Assembly (NCBI GenBank): GCA_949372595.1
Contig: CASIAN010000009.1
Location: 62,001 to 126,000 of the forward strand
Direction of reading: 5' to 3'
DNA from: CPC320 sp002336405
GTDB taxonomy: Bacteria > Pseudomonadota > Alphaproteobacteria > Rhodobacterales > Rhodobacteraceae
DNA length: 64,000 nucleotides
Position numbers and translations under genes: made by a program
Notes under the pieces: generated by a model
The model's input: the letters and a program-made list of their open reading frames with translations, nothing else
Databases searched by the model: none
Told to the model about the DNA's origin: nothing
In this document: piece by piece, positions 1 to 9,110 of the stretch
How positions within the stretch are numbered: position 1 is the stretch's first letter
Layout of the letters: each line of letters begins with the position of its first letter

Positions 1-234
1 TCAGGAATTTTCTGTGGTGATGACCGACTGAAAGACGAAATCAAGTTTTTGGATAGAACACGCCGATAACCGCCAAAAATTGGTGCACCTGATTTATGTT
101 GTTACTGTCTTATTACAAGTCGTGAGCGCGTAAATCAGGGCAGGTTTGCGCTCGGTTCGGCACCCCCCGGTGTCTTCACAAAGCCGCCTCCCTGCTTGGG
201 TAAAAAAGCCTTTGAACTAACCTGTGAACCAACC
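1..234. other. Non-coding left edge
   Basis: I see no convincing gene in this stretch. It lies downstream of the hydrolase on the minus strand and may belong to a gene outside the window. No strong hairpin with a T-run is visible. Confidence 0.4.
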
Positions 235-1107
235 CTACTGTAAATCGTTTAAAAAATGTTGCAGATGTTTCAGAGTCTCATCGGGATTTTGATCGACAAA
301 AAAATGGCCACCGCGCACTGCAATATATCGCATATTGGCCAGCCGTGGGGCCCAGACGCCTTGCATATCAAACATCCGGTCCATAATGCCGTCTGACCCT
401 GACAGCACCAGCGCCGGACAGGTAAGCATGCGGTTCAGATCTGTCGTATCAAGATCAAAATCATCACTCAGCGCGGCACGATAATCTTCGCACATGCCGC
501 GAATCGCCTCTGGGTTGCGCCATGCCCGACGATAGGCATCAAGCTGGTTGGCTGGGAATTGATCCAGTGTCGCCGCCCCCCAACCCAACAGACAGGATTG
601 GTAAAAATAATCGGGGTCCGCGGTGATCAGAGTTTCTGGAAAGGGTGCGGGTTGGGCGAGGAAAAACCAATGGTAATAGGCTTTGGCAACGCTTTGGTGC
701 AGGTCATCCAGCAGGTGATGGGTTGGAATGATATCCATAACCGTCAGGCTGGTGACACGCTGAGGCGCGTCCAGCGCGATGCGGTGGGCCACCCGTCCGC
801 CGCGATCATGTCCGGCAAGGTGAAACCGTGCAAAACCCAGCGCTGACATCAGTGACAGCTGGTCTTGGCCCATGGCCCGAAAACTGTAATTTTCGGTCCC
901 GTGTGGTTTGGCCGAGGCCCCATAACCGCGCAGGTCGGCGCAGACTACGGTGAAGTTTTGCGCCAGTTTGGGGGCAATTTGCGCCCACAACATATGGGTT
1001 TGCGGAAAGCCATGCAGCAACAGCAGCGGTGGTCCCGACCCGCCAATGCAATAGGCAACCTCAACGCCGTTGGCGCTGTGGGTGTGATAACAGAACCCGG
1101 AAATCAT
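235..1107 (-). CDS. Alpha/beta hydrolase, haloacetate dehalogenase-like
   Basis: This 290-residue cytosolic alpha/beta-hydrolase has no signal peptide. The oxyanion motif HGFPQ is at about residues 32-36. The nucleophile elbow is GHDRGGR (99-105), where Asp101 replaces the usual Ser, and the catalytic His is in GGHFF (about 268). An HW pair at 146-147 and a Tyr near 209 match the halide pocket known from fluoroacetate dehalogenases. The Asp nucleophile with following Arg, and the HW pair, therefore suggest hydrolytic dehalogenation of short haloacids. An epoxide-hydrolase-like activity is the alternative. It starts 10 bp after the M20 peptidase gene on the same strand, so the two are probably co-transcribed. 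Family assignment is firm; the substrate is inferred. Confidence 0.85.
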   Translation of the reverse strand: MISGFCYHTHSANGVEVAYCIGGSGPPLLLLHGFPQTHMLWAQIAPKLAQNFTVVCADLRGYGASAKPHGTENYSFRAMGQDQLSLMSALGFARFHLAGHDRGGRVAHRIALDAPQRVTSLTVMDIIPTHHLLDDLHQSVAKAYYHWFFLAQPAPFPETLITADPDYFYQSCLLGWGAATLDQFPANQLDAYRRAWRNPEAIRGMCEDYRAALSDDFDLDTTDLNRMLTCPALVLSGSDGIMDRMFDMQGVWAPRLANMRYIAVRGGHFFVDQNPDETLKHLQHFLNDLQ

Positions 1108-1117
1108 CTGTGGCCTT

Positions 1118-2491
1118 TCAGTCTGTTATGGACGCAAGAATGCGCGCCCAGCTGCGGATGCCTTTGTGAAAGCTTTCAACATCATATTTCTCGTTGGGTG
1201 AATGGATCTGGTCATCATCCTTGCCGAATCCGATCAGCAATGAATCCATCTCAGTTACGTTTTTGAAATGGCCAGCCACCGGGATCGACCCACCACAGCC
1301 GACATAGGCTGCGGCGTCGGGCCATTCGTCGTTCAACGCATCTTTTGCCGCCTCAAAGGCCGGGTGGTCGGTGGCCATAAGGCTCGCGGCCGAGGCCCCG
1401 TGGTCGCCAAAGCTGACCGTACAGTCCGGTGGGAGCATGCCGGTGACATAGGCGCGGAAGGCATCGCGGATTTTCAACGGATTTTGGTGTCCGACGAGGC
1501 GAAAACTGATCTTTGCGGTGGCGTTTGAGGGCAGCACCGTTTTAAAGCCGGAACCGGTGTAGCCGCCTTCAATACCGTTGATCTCGCAGGTGGGTTCGGA
1601 CCAGATCATTTCCAGCGGGGTTTTCCCTTGCTCGCCTGCCGGATGCGACAGATCAACATCGGCTAAAAAGGCTGTGTGATCAAAATTGAGCCCTTTCCAC
1701 TGGCTGCGCAAGCTCTCTGGCAGGGGGGAGACGCCGTCGTAAAAGCCCGGAAGGGTGATGCGGCCGTGATCATCATGCAATCCGGACAGAATACGCGATA
1801 GCACGCGAATCGGATTGATCGCGATACCGCCAAACATGCCTGAATGCAGGTCCTTATTTGCGCCGGTGATCACTATTTCTTCGCACAGGTTTCCTCGCAG
1901 CATGGTGACAATTGCCGGAGTACGGCTTTCAAACAGTCCAGTGTCGCAGATCAATGCCAGATCGGCCGAAAGCTCGGCTTTATTTTTTTGTAGGAACGGC
2001 ACCAACGACGGTGAGCCTGACTCTTCTTCGCCCTCAAAAAAGAAAGTGATCTTGCACGGCAGGCTGCCATGCACAGCCTGCCAGGCACGGCAGGCCTCGA
2101 TAAAGGTCATCAACTGGCCCTTGTCATCGGAGGACCCGCGACCGCGGATCACCCGACCGCCTGAAGTGTCTTGCAGCTGTGGATCAAAGGGGTCGCTGTC
2201 CCAAAGCTCAACCGGATCAACAGGCTGCACGTCGTAATGGCCATAAAACAGCACATGTGGCGCGCCTTGCCCGATGTGACCAACCACCATCGGATGCCCC
2301 GGAGTGGCACGTTTTTCAGCGGTCACTCCCATGCTTAATAGGTCGCTCACCAGCCAGTCGGCGGCAGTTTCGCAGGCGTCTTTATACGATGGATCAGTCG
2401 AGATGGACGGAATGCGAAGGAGTGTCAAAAGGCGTTCGGTGGCCTGTGGTAAATCGTGATCAATTTTTGTTAAGACGTCTTGTAGCGTCAT
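1118..2491 (-). CDS. M20 family metallopeptidase (dipeptidase-like)
   Basis: About 457 residues, the usual size for the M20 dipeptidase/carnosinase-like branch. The di-zinc site is readable: YGHYDVQ (about 83-89, His and Asp ligands), SSDDKGQ (120-126, bridging Asp), EGEEESG (153-159, catalytic Glu then metal Glu) and CDTG near 182. The M20 dimerisation domain follows at about 210-360. I chose the ATG at 2491 because AAGGA lies about 9 nt upstream; an in-frame ATG ten codons earlier is possible. There is no signal peptide, so it likely acts in the cytoplasm on dipeptides or N-acyl amino acids. It precedes the dehalogenase-like gene by 10 bp. Exact substrate unknown. Confidence 0.9.
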   Translation of the reverse strand: MTLQDVLTKIDHDLPQATERLLTLLRIPSISTDPSYKDACETAADWLVSDLLSMGVTAEKRATPGHPMVVGHIGQGAPHVLFYGHYDVQPVDPVELWDSDPFDPQLQDTSGGRVIRGRGSSDDKGQLMTFIEACRAWQAVHGSLPCKITFFFEGEEESGSPSLVPFLQKNKAELSADLALICDTGLFESRTPAIVTMLRGNLCEEIVITGANKDLHSGMFGGIAINPIRVLSRILSGLHDDHGRITLPGFYDGVSPLPESLRSQWKGLNFDHTAFLADVDLSHPAGEQGKTPLEMIWSEPTCEINGIEGGYTGSGFKTVLPSNATAKISFRLVGHQNPLKIRDAFRAYVTGMLPPDCTVSFGDHGASAASLMATDHPAFEAAKDALNDEWPDAAAYVGCGGSIPVAGHFKNVTEMDSLLIGFGKDDDQIHSPNEKYDVESFHKGIRSWARILASITD

Positions 2492-2707
2492 ATCTCGTAT
2501 CCTTATCGTTTCGTGTTCCACACTAGCAGGTCGCGCAACGGTATGTAACGGTGGAATCTCTGGCGCGAGACAGGCAGCGGCAATTTGTAACCTGTTGAAA
2601 TTGAAATGCCTGACCTATATGAATATGAGAGTTGAAAATGGACTGTGAGCGCGGGTCGTTACAGTCCCCTGACTGAGCCAGATTAAACGTTGACGGAGTG
2701 TATTTTA

Positions 2708-3931
2708 GTGGATTTTAGTGGACAGCTGGACCTTGCGCTAGAGCGCCTTCATCAAGAGGGTCGGTACCGCACATTTATCGATATCGAACGTCGTCGTGGG
2801 CATTTTCCGCATGCCGTATGGCGCAAGGCTGACGGCAGCGAGCAACCAGTAACGGTTTGGTGTGGCAATGACTACCTTGGAATGGGGCAGCATCCTGAGG
2901 TTTTACAGGCGATGCACGACGCAATCGACGCGACGGGTGCCGGGTCTGGTGGCACGCGCAACATTTCCGGCACCACGGTCTATCACAATAAACTTGAGGC
3001 TGAACTGGCAGATTTGCACGGCAAAGAAGCCGCGCTGTTATTCACCAGCGCCTATATCGCAAATGATGCGACGCTGAGCACACTGCCAAAGTTGTTTCCT
3101 GGGTTGATTATTTATTCTGACGAGTTGAACCATGCGTCGATGATCGAAGGGGTGCGCCGCAATGGTGGCGCCAAACGGATTTTCCGGCACAATGATATCG
3201 ATCATCTGCGCAGCTTGCTGCAGGCCGATGATCCAAGCGTGCCAAAACTAATCGCGTTTGAATCGATCTATTCCATGGATGGCGATTTTTGCCCAATGCA
3301 AGATCTGTGTGATCTGGCTGAAGAGTTTGGCGCTTTGACGTATCTTGATGAGGTGCATGCTGTTGGTATGTATGGTCATCGTGGCGGGGGTGTTGCCGAG
3401 CAAAACGGCCTTATGAAAAAGATCGACATCATCAATGGCACTTTGGCCAAAGCCTTTGGCGTTATGGGGGGCTATATAGCCGCTAGCGATAAAATGTGTG
3501 ATGCGATCCGCTCTTATGCGCCGGGCTTTATTTTCACCACCTCGCTGCCACCGGCCGTCGCGGCTGGAGCTGCGGCATCGGTTGCATTTTTGAAAACTGA
3601 TCAAACGCTGCGGGCAAAGCATCAAAATCAGGCCCGTACGCTCAAGATGCGGCTGAAAGCTTTGGGTCTTCCGTTTATTGATCACGGTAGCCATATCATC
3701 CCGGTGATCGTCGGCGATCCAGTGCATACCAAGGATATTTCGGATATGTTGCTGTCAAATCATGGAATTTATGTTCAGCCTATAAATTTCCCAACTGTGC
3801 CGCGCGGCACAGAGCGGCTGCGTTTCACACCATCTCCCGTGCATGGGGCAAGTGAAATGGACCGCTTAGTTGCGGCGATGGACCAATTATGGTCGCATTG
3901 TGCGCTGAATCGTGCCGACCTATCGGCTTAA
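2708..3931 (+). CDS. hemA: 5-aminolevulinate synthase
   Basis: Condenses glycine and succinyl-CoA to 5-aminolevulinate, the first step of the C4 (Shemin) heme pathway typical of alphaproteobacteria. The 407-residue protein can be followed along its whole length against Rhodobacter HemA: EGRYRTFIDIER near the N-terminus, the glycine-rich GAGSGGTRNISG, DEVHAVGMYG (PLP-contacting Asp) and TLAKAFG with the PLP lysine at about 248. I chose GTG at 2708 because GGAG lies 9 nt before it and the resulting N-terminus matches the family; an in-frame TTG six codons upstream is less likely. The gene stands alone, upstream of the rodZ-like gene. No FNR box is obvious in the 200 bp upstream. Confidence 0.97.
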   Translation: MDFSGQLDLALERLHQEGRYRTFIDIERRRGHFPHAVWRKADGSEQPVTVWCGNDYLGMGQHPEVLQAMHDAIDATGAGSGGTRNISGTTVYHNKLEAELADLHGKEAALLFTSAYIANDATLSTLPKLFPGLIIYSDELNHASMIEGVRRNGGAKRIFRHNDIDHLRSLLQADDPSVPKLIAFESIYSMDGDFCPMQDLCDLAEEFGALTYLDEVHAVGMYGHRGGGVAEQNGLMKKIDIINGTLAKAFGVMGGYIAASDKMCDAIRSYAPGFIFTTSLPPAVAAGAAASVAFLKTDQTLRAKHQNQARTLKMRLKALGLPFIDHGSHIIPVIVGDPVHTKDISDMLLSNHGIYVQPINFPTVPRGTERLRFTPSPVHGASEMDRLVAAMDQLWSHCALNRADLSA

Positions 3932-4106
3932 GTCTGCTCATCCCATCCCAAAAGGTAGTGTGGTTACTTAAAGATAATGCATCTTTGTTTATGATATGTT
4001 AACAGACACCTGTACCGGGTGCGACTCACCTTTTTGATCGAGGGTTTTTTGTCTCATTTTAATGGTTTAGAAAAGTGTTTGGCTGATGGGGCCGTGAGGG
4101 CTGAGT

Positions 4107-5291
4107 TTGAAACTTAAGAGTTTTGATGATTATGAAATGCGCCTTGGCGACATTATGCGTGGTGAAAGAGCCACGCTCGGCAAATCGCTTTTGGATGTGC
4201 AGCGCGAACTACGCATAAAAGCCCCCTATATTGCCGCAATCGAAGATGCCAACCCGTCGGCCTTTGATACGCCCGGGTTTATATCTGGCTATGTGCGCTC
4301 CTATGCGCGTTTCCTTAAAATGGATCCCGATGTGGCCTTTGCGGCATTTTGCGCTGAAAGTGGGTTCGTTCCAGCCCATGGCATGTCCGCGGCAGCAGCT
4401 GTCCGTCGGCCCGAAACCGATGATAGCGTTGATATAGAGCAAAACGCCTTTAACCCATTCGTAAACCCTAAAACACCGTTTTTACCAACTGATGACAGCT
4501 GGTTGTCCCGGCTGCAATATAATGCTGTAGGATCCATTGCGGTTTTGCTTTTGTTAATCGGCGGGATCGGGTTTGGTGGTTGGAGCCTTTTGCGCGAAAT
4601 ACAAAGGGTGCAGATTGTGCCCGTCGATCAGGCCCCGCTGGCACTGGCTGAGGTTGATCCGTTGCAGACAGTAGTTTTGACCTCAGTTACCGATCAGGCG
4701 GAAGCTGTGGCTTTGGCCAGAGCCCAAATGGCAAAGATCGATCGTTTATATAGGCCAAAAGCACTGGATTCGCCAGTTCTGGTACCTCGCGATGGGCCAA
4801 TATCAACGCTAGACCCTTCCGCTATGGGAGCGTTTGTCGTGGCAGAGCCAGAGGCGGAACCGCTGGTGGTTGCGACAGAAAGCCAAGAGCTAGTGGCCGA
4901 ACCTTTGAAAACTGTGGAAGTACCCATTGTTTTGGAAGAAGCTCCGCCCGAACTGGCCCTGTTTGCGATCCGGCCCGCCTGGGTTCGGATACGCTCCGGT
5001 GACGGAGATGTGATTTTTGAGAAAATTTTAGATGCCGGGGAAGAATACGTATTGCCGCAGACCGAAGTTGCGCCTGTATTGCGGGCCGGAATGTCGGGAT
5101 CGATATATTTTAAGGTGAATGGCCAACTTTACGGGCCCGCCGGTAAAAAGACCTCGACTATCAAGAATGTATCACTGTCGATTTTGGCTGTGACTGAACG
5201 CTATGCAAAAGCTGATGTGACCCTTGATCCTGTCTTGGCGCGGATGCTTGCTCTGGCGAAAACCCAAGACGAAGAACAGTTAGACGAGTGA
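4107..5291 (+). CDS. RodZ-like helix-turn-helix membrane protein
   Basis: 394 residues with the RodZ layout. An XRE-type HTH_25 domain lies at about 10-80 (includes RGERATLGKSLLDVQ and FISGYVRSYARFL). A linker, one membrane helix at about 140-162 and a periplasmic tail ending in a DUF4115-like beta domain (about 285-365) follow. RodZ proteins link MreB to the cell-wall elongation machinery, so a role in cell shape is likely but inferred. The start is awkward: an in-frame stop at 4095 leaves TTG 4107 (TGAGGG upstream) as the best choice, with ATG 4137 as alternative. In related genomes I would expect ispG next; here a decayed IS481 element follows instead. Confidence 0.8.
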   Translation: MKLKSFDDYEMRLGDIMRGERATLGKSLLDVQRELRIKAPYIAAIEDANPSAFDTPGFISGYVRSYARFLKMDPDVAFAAFCAESGFVPAHGMSAAAAVRRPETDDSVDIEQNAFNPFVNPKTPFLPTDDSWLSRLQYNAVGSIAVLLLLIGGIGFGGWSLLREIQRVQIVPVDQAPLALAEVDPLQTVVLTSVTDQAEAVALARAQMAKIDRLYRPKALDSPVLVPRDGPISTLDPSAMGAFVVAEPEAEPLVVATESQELVAEPLKTVEVPIVLEEAPPELALFAIRPAWVRIRSGDGDVIFEKILDAGEEYVLPQTEVAPVLRAGMSGSIYFKVNGQLYGPAGKKTSTIKNVSLSILAVTERYAKADVTLDPVLARMLALAKTQDEEQLDE

Positions 5292-5345
5292 TCTGTTTTT
5301 AGGTTGACGGGCATTCGTAAAAGATACTGACAATATCTGCTCACA

Positions 5346-6372
5346 GCTGTCAAACCACCGATATGATTTTATGACTTGGCTCTAAATAGAGCAGCTTGCT
5401 CAGGGCCGATGCCATGTTTTAGATGCTTTTGCTGGTTCACTGTTCCATCCCGGAGGATCACATAGACCCTCGTCGTTCTGCGCTTTTTCTGGCGAGATCT
5501 GTGCTGGGGGATATTCAGATGGGCGACACCGATGTTTGTTCGACGTCATAGCCAAGCGACAACGACACCAAATATACCGGCGGCCATTCAGGCGAGGGAT
5601 GAACCTGCGTTGGTCTTGGCAGAACGCCACAGAACGCCACAGAACGACTGAGCAGACTGTCTGGAAATGGTGCGAGTTTCAGAACTTAACTATGTCTTGT
5701 TCGGGTCTAGACCCTTGTCTGCGTCGGCGTGGGGCGGGACGTCTTCGTGACCGTAAGGCCAAGGATGACCCCCCTCAGCACAATGGCTTGAAAGCATCTG
5801 CGCCCGGATATATCCACATTGTCGTGAAATACCCGCTTCACATGGCCAATGGGACGTCGCGAAGGTATCTCTTTGTGGCGCTCGACAGGGCCACCCAATG
5901 GGTCTTCATTGCCATGTATCGCAACAAGACAGCCGCCAATGCCGGGCGCTTTCTAGGCGACCTGGAACGTGCATGTCCAATCCGTATCCGAACAATTTAA
6001 ACCGATAGTGGAAAGGCGTTCACCGACCGCCTTTTCGGTGTGCGCAGGCGCGCCGTAACACGACGGCCGGCGTTTGAAACGCTTTGCTCAACTCTCGGAA
6101 TTGAACACCGGCTGACCCCACCAAGATAGGCGCAAACCAACGGCATGGTCGAGCAGATCAACGGCCGTATCGGGAGAGCGCTGCAAAGCCGCCATGTTCG
6201 ATCAGGCGAAGGGCGTGAGACGACGCTGCACCGCTGTGCCTGGCTTTACAACCACCCGCTTGCACAATCAGCTTTAGGCAGCAAAACGCTCTTGCACGCC
6301 ATGAAGCAATGGCACAAACGCAAACCGGAATTGTTAAACAAACAGCTATGCTACCTCACCTGAGGTGACAGC
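5346..6372 (+). mobile_element. Decayed IS481-family insertion sequence
   Basis: The limits are a suggestion only. GCTGTCA at 5346-5352 and its complement TGACAGC at 6366-6372 flank the broken transposase and could be terminal inverted-repeat remnants. I could not identify a target-site duplication. The element sits between the rodZ-like gene and the M48 protease. The multiple lesions in its transposase show that it can no longer move by itself. Confidence 0.5.
5532..6363 (+). pseudogene. IS481-family transposase, multiply disrupted
   Basis: This was an IS3/IS481-type DDE transposase. Reading from ATG 5532 gives a normal N-terminus (IQARDEPALVLAERH). A 10-bp tandem duplication (AGAACGCCAC at 5621-5630 and 5631-5640) then shifts the frame; removing one copy restores LAERHRTTEQTVWKW. 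After that HTH the middle segment is mostly deleted, and the text resumes at SGLDPCLRRRGAGRLRD. In the catalytic core the first Asp is replaced by Val (HIVVKY where HIDVKY is expected). The second Asp (TDSGKAF) and the Glu (NGMVEQ) remain. Two nonsense codons interrupt the same frame: TAA at 5998 and TAG at 6127. Identification is confident; origin of the copy is unknown. Confidence 0.88.
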
Positions 6373-6481
6373 CATACACGAGTTCAGCAGATGCGCATGC
6401 ATCACTACGCTAAGATGACCCACTTCGCGATCTGTTGGGTCGTATATTGCTTTACTCAGCCATACCCTTGATACCCAATTC

Positions 6482-7795
6482 TCATTTTTGGGAGGCGGCT
6501 CTGCTTTGAATATCCATAGCCCGCTTCCACGGCCCAGATCCCTTTGGCAATAGACCTTCTGCGCGTCTTGAGTGCAGCAGTGCATCACCGATCCGCCCCT
6601 GTAAAGCATAGCGTTCTGCGGTGACCAAAGATGCCATGCCGTTCTGGTTGGTTTTGGCATATGCAAGGGCAAGATCGCGTAAGACCCGGGTGTCACTAAA
6701 GTCGACTGAGCGGGCTTTTTCAAGGATTGGCAGCGCTGATTTGGCTCTGCCGTCAGCAAGCAGCGCCCGCCCTAAGCCGCCAAGAATTATACCGTTTTCC
6801 GGGACAAGAGACACCGCCGTGCGATAGGCTTTAATAGATTGTTTCGGGGCGCGACTTTTCAGCAGAATCTCACCGTATAAATCGTATAGATAGCCATCAT
6901 CAGGTCTGAGTTTTATCACTGCTTCCAAAGCTTTTTTTGCGCGTGGCAGGTCGGAGCGTCTGAAATAGGCCACTGCTTTGCGCATCAAACGAATGTCGTC
7001 TGCTTTCCCATCGTCCAGTGTTTGAAAGGTCCACTTTGGCGATCGGATAAACGCCGATAACTTGCCCCGAGCTCGGTCAAACCAATATTGCGCGTTAAGA
7101 TCGGGCTCAAAGGTTTTTTTCTGGACACTTACAAGGTTCTTAATCGTGCGGTTGCGGTCGCGTGATAGCGGGTGCGATCTCGCATAGGGATCCTGTCGGC
7201 TTGGGCTCAGCATCTCCTGCCCTTCAAAAATATTAAGCAGTTTCACGGCTGCTTGCGGATCAATTTCGGCACGGACCATATAACGGATCCCAGATTGATC
7301 TGCTGCGGCTTCCTCGGCTCTTGTATGTGCGAAAAACAGCCGTTGTGCGGTACTGTTGGTGCCGAGTGCAATGCCGGCTGCAGCGTCGGAATTGCCGGTA
7401 ATCGCGGTGGCTGCTGCCAGCAACATGCCCAAGCCCGCAGCGGTTTTGGAGGCGCCAAAATTGCTGCTGCGTCGGGCCAGATGGCCGTTGACGATATGGG
7501 CCGCTTCATGGGCAATGACCGCTTGCAGCATGCCGACTTCACCCAATCGCAGGATCAGACCGACATTGAGGAAAATATGTTGGGAATCGGCCACAAAAGC
7601 ATTCAGAGAGCTGTCGTTTACCACCAGTATTTTGATCTGGTTTGATGACAGGCCGGCGGCGGCTAGGACCGGTTGGGCGATCTGGGAGAGGCTATGTTCA
7701 ATATCCGCGTCACGGAGTAAACTGGCGGCGCGCGCCGGCAGGCTGGACTGCTGTATAAAAAACAACAAAAATATCAGAAATCGAACGGGATGCAT
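6482..7795 (-). CDS. Periplasmic M48 metalloprotease with TPR repeats (BepA-like)
   Basis: 437 residues. A signal peptide (hydrophobic FLIFLLFFIQQ, cleavage after about ARA near 23) leads into an M48 peptidase domain with the zinc motif HEAAH at about 96-100, a hydrophobic pair after it and a Glu ligand in EEAAADQ. TPR-type helices fill the C-terminal third (from about 290). The architecture is that of BepA/YfgC, which checks LptD and other barrel proteins during outer-membrane assembly; the window also encodes LptD and SurA. I chose ATG 7795 because it yields a proper signal peptide. It is divergent from the aminotransferase gene with about 59 bp between starts. Confidence 0.9.
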   Translation of the reverse strand: MHPVRFLIFLLFFIQQSSLPARAASLLRDADIEHSLSQIAQPVLAAAGLSSNQIKILVVNDSSLNAFVADSQHIFLNVGLILRLGEVGMLQAVIAHEAAHIVNGHLARRSSNFGASKTAAGLGMLLAAATAITGNSDAAAGIALGTNSTAQRLFFAHTRAEEAAADQSGIRYMVRAEIDPQAAVKLLNIFEGQEMLSPSRQDPYARSHPLSRDRNRTIKNLVSVQKKTFEPDLNAQYWFDRARGKLSAFIRSPKWTFQTLDDGKADDIRLMRKAVAYFRRSDLPRAKKALEAVIKLRPDDGYLYDLYGEILLKSRAPKQSIKAYRTAVSLVPENGIILGGLGRALLADGRAKSALPILEKARSVDFSDTRVLRDLALAYAKTNQNGMASLVTAERYALQGRIGDALLHSRRAEGLLPKGSGPWKRAMDIQSRAASQK

Positions 7796-7854
7796 TGACG
7801 TGCCGCCGGTTACATAGTGAAACATCTGACAACTTATATAGCAGGAGCCGTTCA

Positions 7855-9009
7855 ATGAAAAGCTCAAGGCGGGGCACGGTTGATCCCTTTATCGTGATGG
7901 ACGTGATGGAGGCTGCGCGACAAGCCGAACAGGCGGGGCGTTCGATCATTCACATGGAGGTGGGCCAACCCGGCACACCGGCCCCCCAAGCCGCGCGGGC
8001 CGCACTTGCGGCGCAGTTGGGCCAAGATGACGCAATGGGTTATACGGTGGCTTTGGGGTTGCCGGGTTTGCGGCAAAGGATCGCTGGGCTCTACAAAGAT
8101 TGGTACGGGCTCACGCTCAACCCCGACCGCGTGGTGATTACTCCAGGCTCAAGTGGTGCCTTCATATTGGCGTTTTCTTCGCTGTTTGATACCGGGGCGC
8201 GGGTCGGTATTGGAGCGCCGGGTTATCCCTCTTACCGGCAAATCATCAAATCGCTTGGTCTGGTTCCGGTGGATCTGCCGACGTCTCCTGCCGCGCGCCT
8301 ACAGCCCGTTGCAGAAGATTTTGCAGAGCTTGACCTGCAGGGGCTCTTGGTGGCCTCTCCTGCCAACCCATCTGGCACCATGCTGGACCGTGCCGCTCTG
8401 TGCGGATTGATCGAGGCAACACAAGCGCAGGGGGCGGCCTTTATCAGTGACGAGATTTATCACGGCATTGAATATGAAAAAAAAGCGGTTTCTGCGCTGG
8501 AAATCACCGATGAATGTTATGTAATTAACTCGTTTTCCAAGTATTTCAGCATGACAGGCTGGCGGGTTGGCTGGATGGTGGTGCCAGAAAGTCATGTGCG
8601 TCGGATTGAGCGGCTGGCCCAGAACCTATTTTTATGTGCGCCACACGCGTCGCAATTGATGGCACTGGCGGCGATGGAGTGTGAAGACGAGCTTAAGGCC
8701 AATTTGGCGGTATATACCGAAAACCGTCGGTTGATGCTCGCGGGCTTGCCGCAGGCGGGCTTTGATAGAATCGCGCCGCCAGACGGGGCGTTTTACGTCT
8801 ATGCGGATGTTAGTGAGTTGACCGAGGACAGTTTGGCGTTTTCCCGTGAAATTCTTGACGGGGCAGGTGTGGCTGTCACGCCGGGGTTGGATTTTGACCC
8901 GGAGCGCGGCCATAAAACGCTGAGGTTTTCCTATGCGCGCAGCACTGCGGATATCCGTGAGGGGTTGGCGCGGTTGATACAGTTTATGGCAAATCGAAAC
9001 ACAGAATAA
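7855..9009 (+). CDS. PLP-dependent class I/II aminotransferase
   Basis: 384 residues, fold type I aminotransferase related to aspartate/alanine aminotransferases. Visible landmarks: HMEVGQPGTP near the N-terminus, SPANPSGT (the conserved Asn), DEIYHGIEY (PLP ring Asp and Tyr) and NSFSKYFSMTGWRVGW with the Schiff-base Lys. The final Arg region RFSYARS binds the substrate carboxylate. ATG 7855 is preceded by AGGAG at 7843, a good Shine-Dalgarno. Substrate cannot be set from sequence; aspartate, alanine or aromatic acids are all possible. It is the first gene of a plus-strand pair with the amidase, 101 bp downstream. Confidence 0.92.
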   Translation: MKSSRRGTVDPFIVMDVMEAARQAEQAGRSIIHMEVGQPGTPAPQAARAALAAQLGQDDAMGYTVALGLPGLRQRIAGLYKDWYGLTLNPDRVVITPGSSGAFILAFSSLFDTGARVGIGAPGYPSYRQIIKSLGLVPVDLPTSPAARLQPVAEDFAELDLQGLLVASPANPSGTMLDRAALCGLIEATQAQGAAFISDEIYHGIEYEKKAVSALEITDECYVINSFSKYFSMTGWRVGWMVVPESHVRRIERLAQNLFLCAPHASQLMALAAMECEDELKANLAVYTENRRLMLAGLPQAGFDRIAPPDGAFYVYADVSELTEDSLAFSREILDGAGVAVTPGLDFDPERGHKTLRFSYARSTADIREGLARLIQFMANRNTE

Positions 9010-9110
9010 AAAATTGGGTGATAAACAGTTCGATATACGCTTATGTATTGCGGCTTGTCACGTTATGCTGAGAAGATCAGTTTATGTAAAAGGTGCCATC
9101 AGGGAAAAAT

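Noticed and set aside
5621..5646. Short tandem array, possible start of a repeat locus
   Set aside because: Only two and a half copies of a 10-bp unit, fully explained as a slippage duplication in the transposase.
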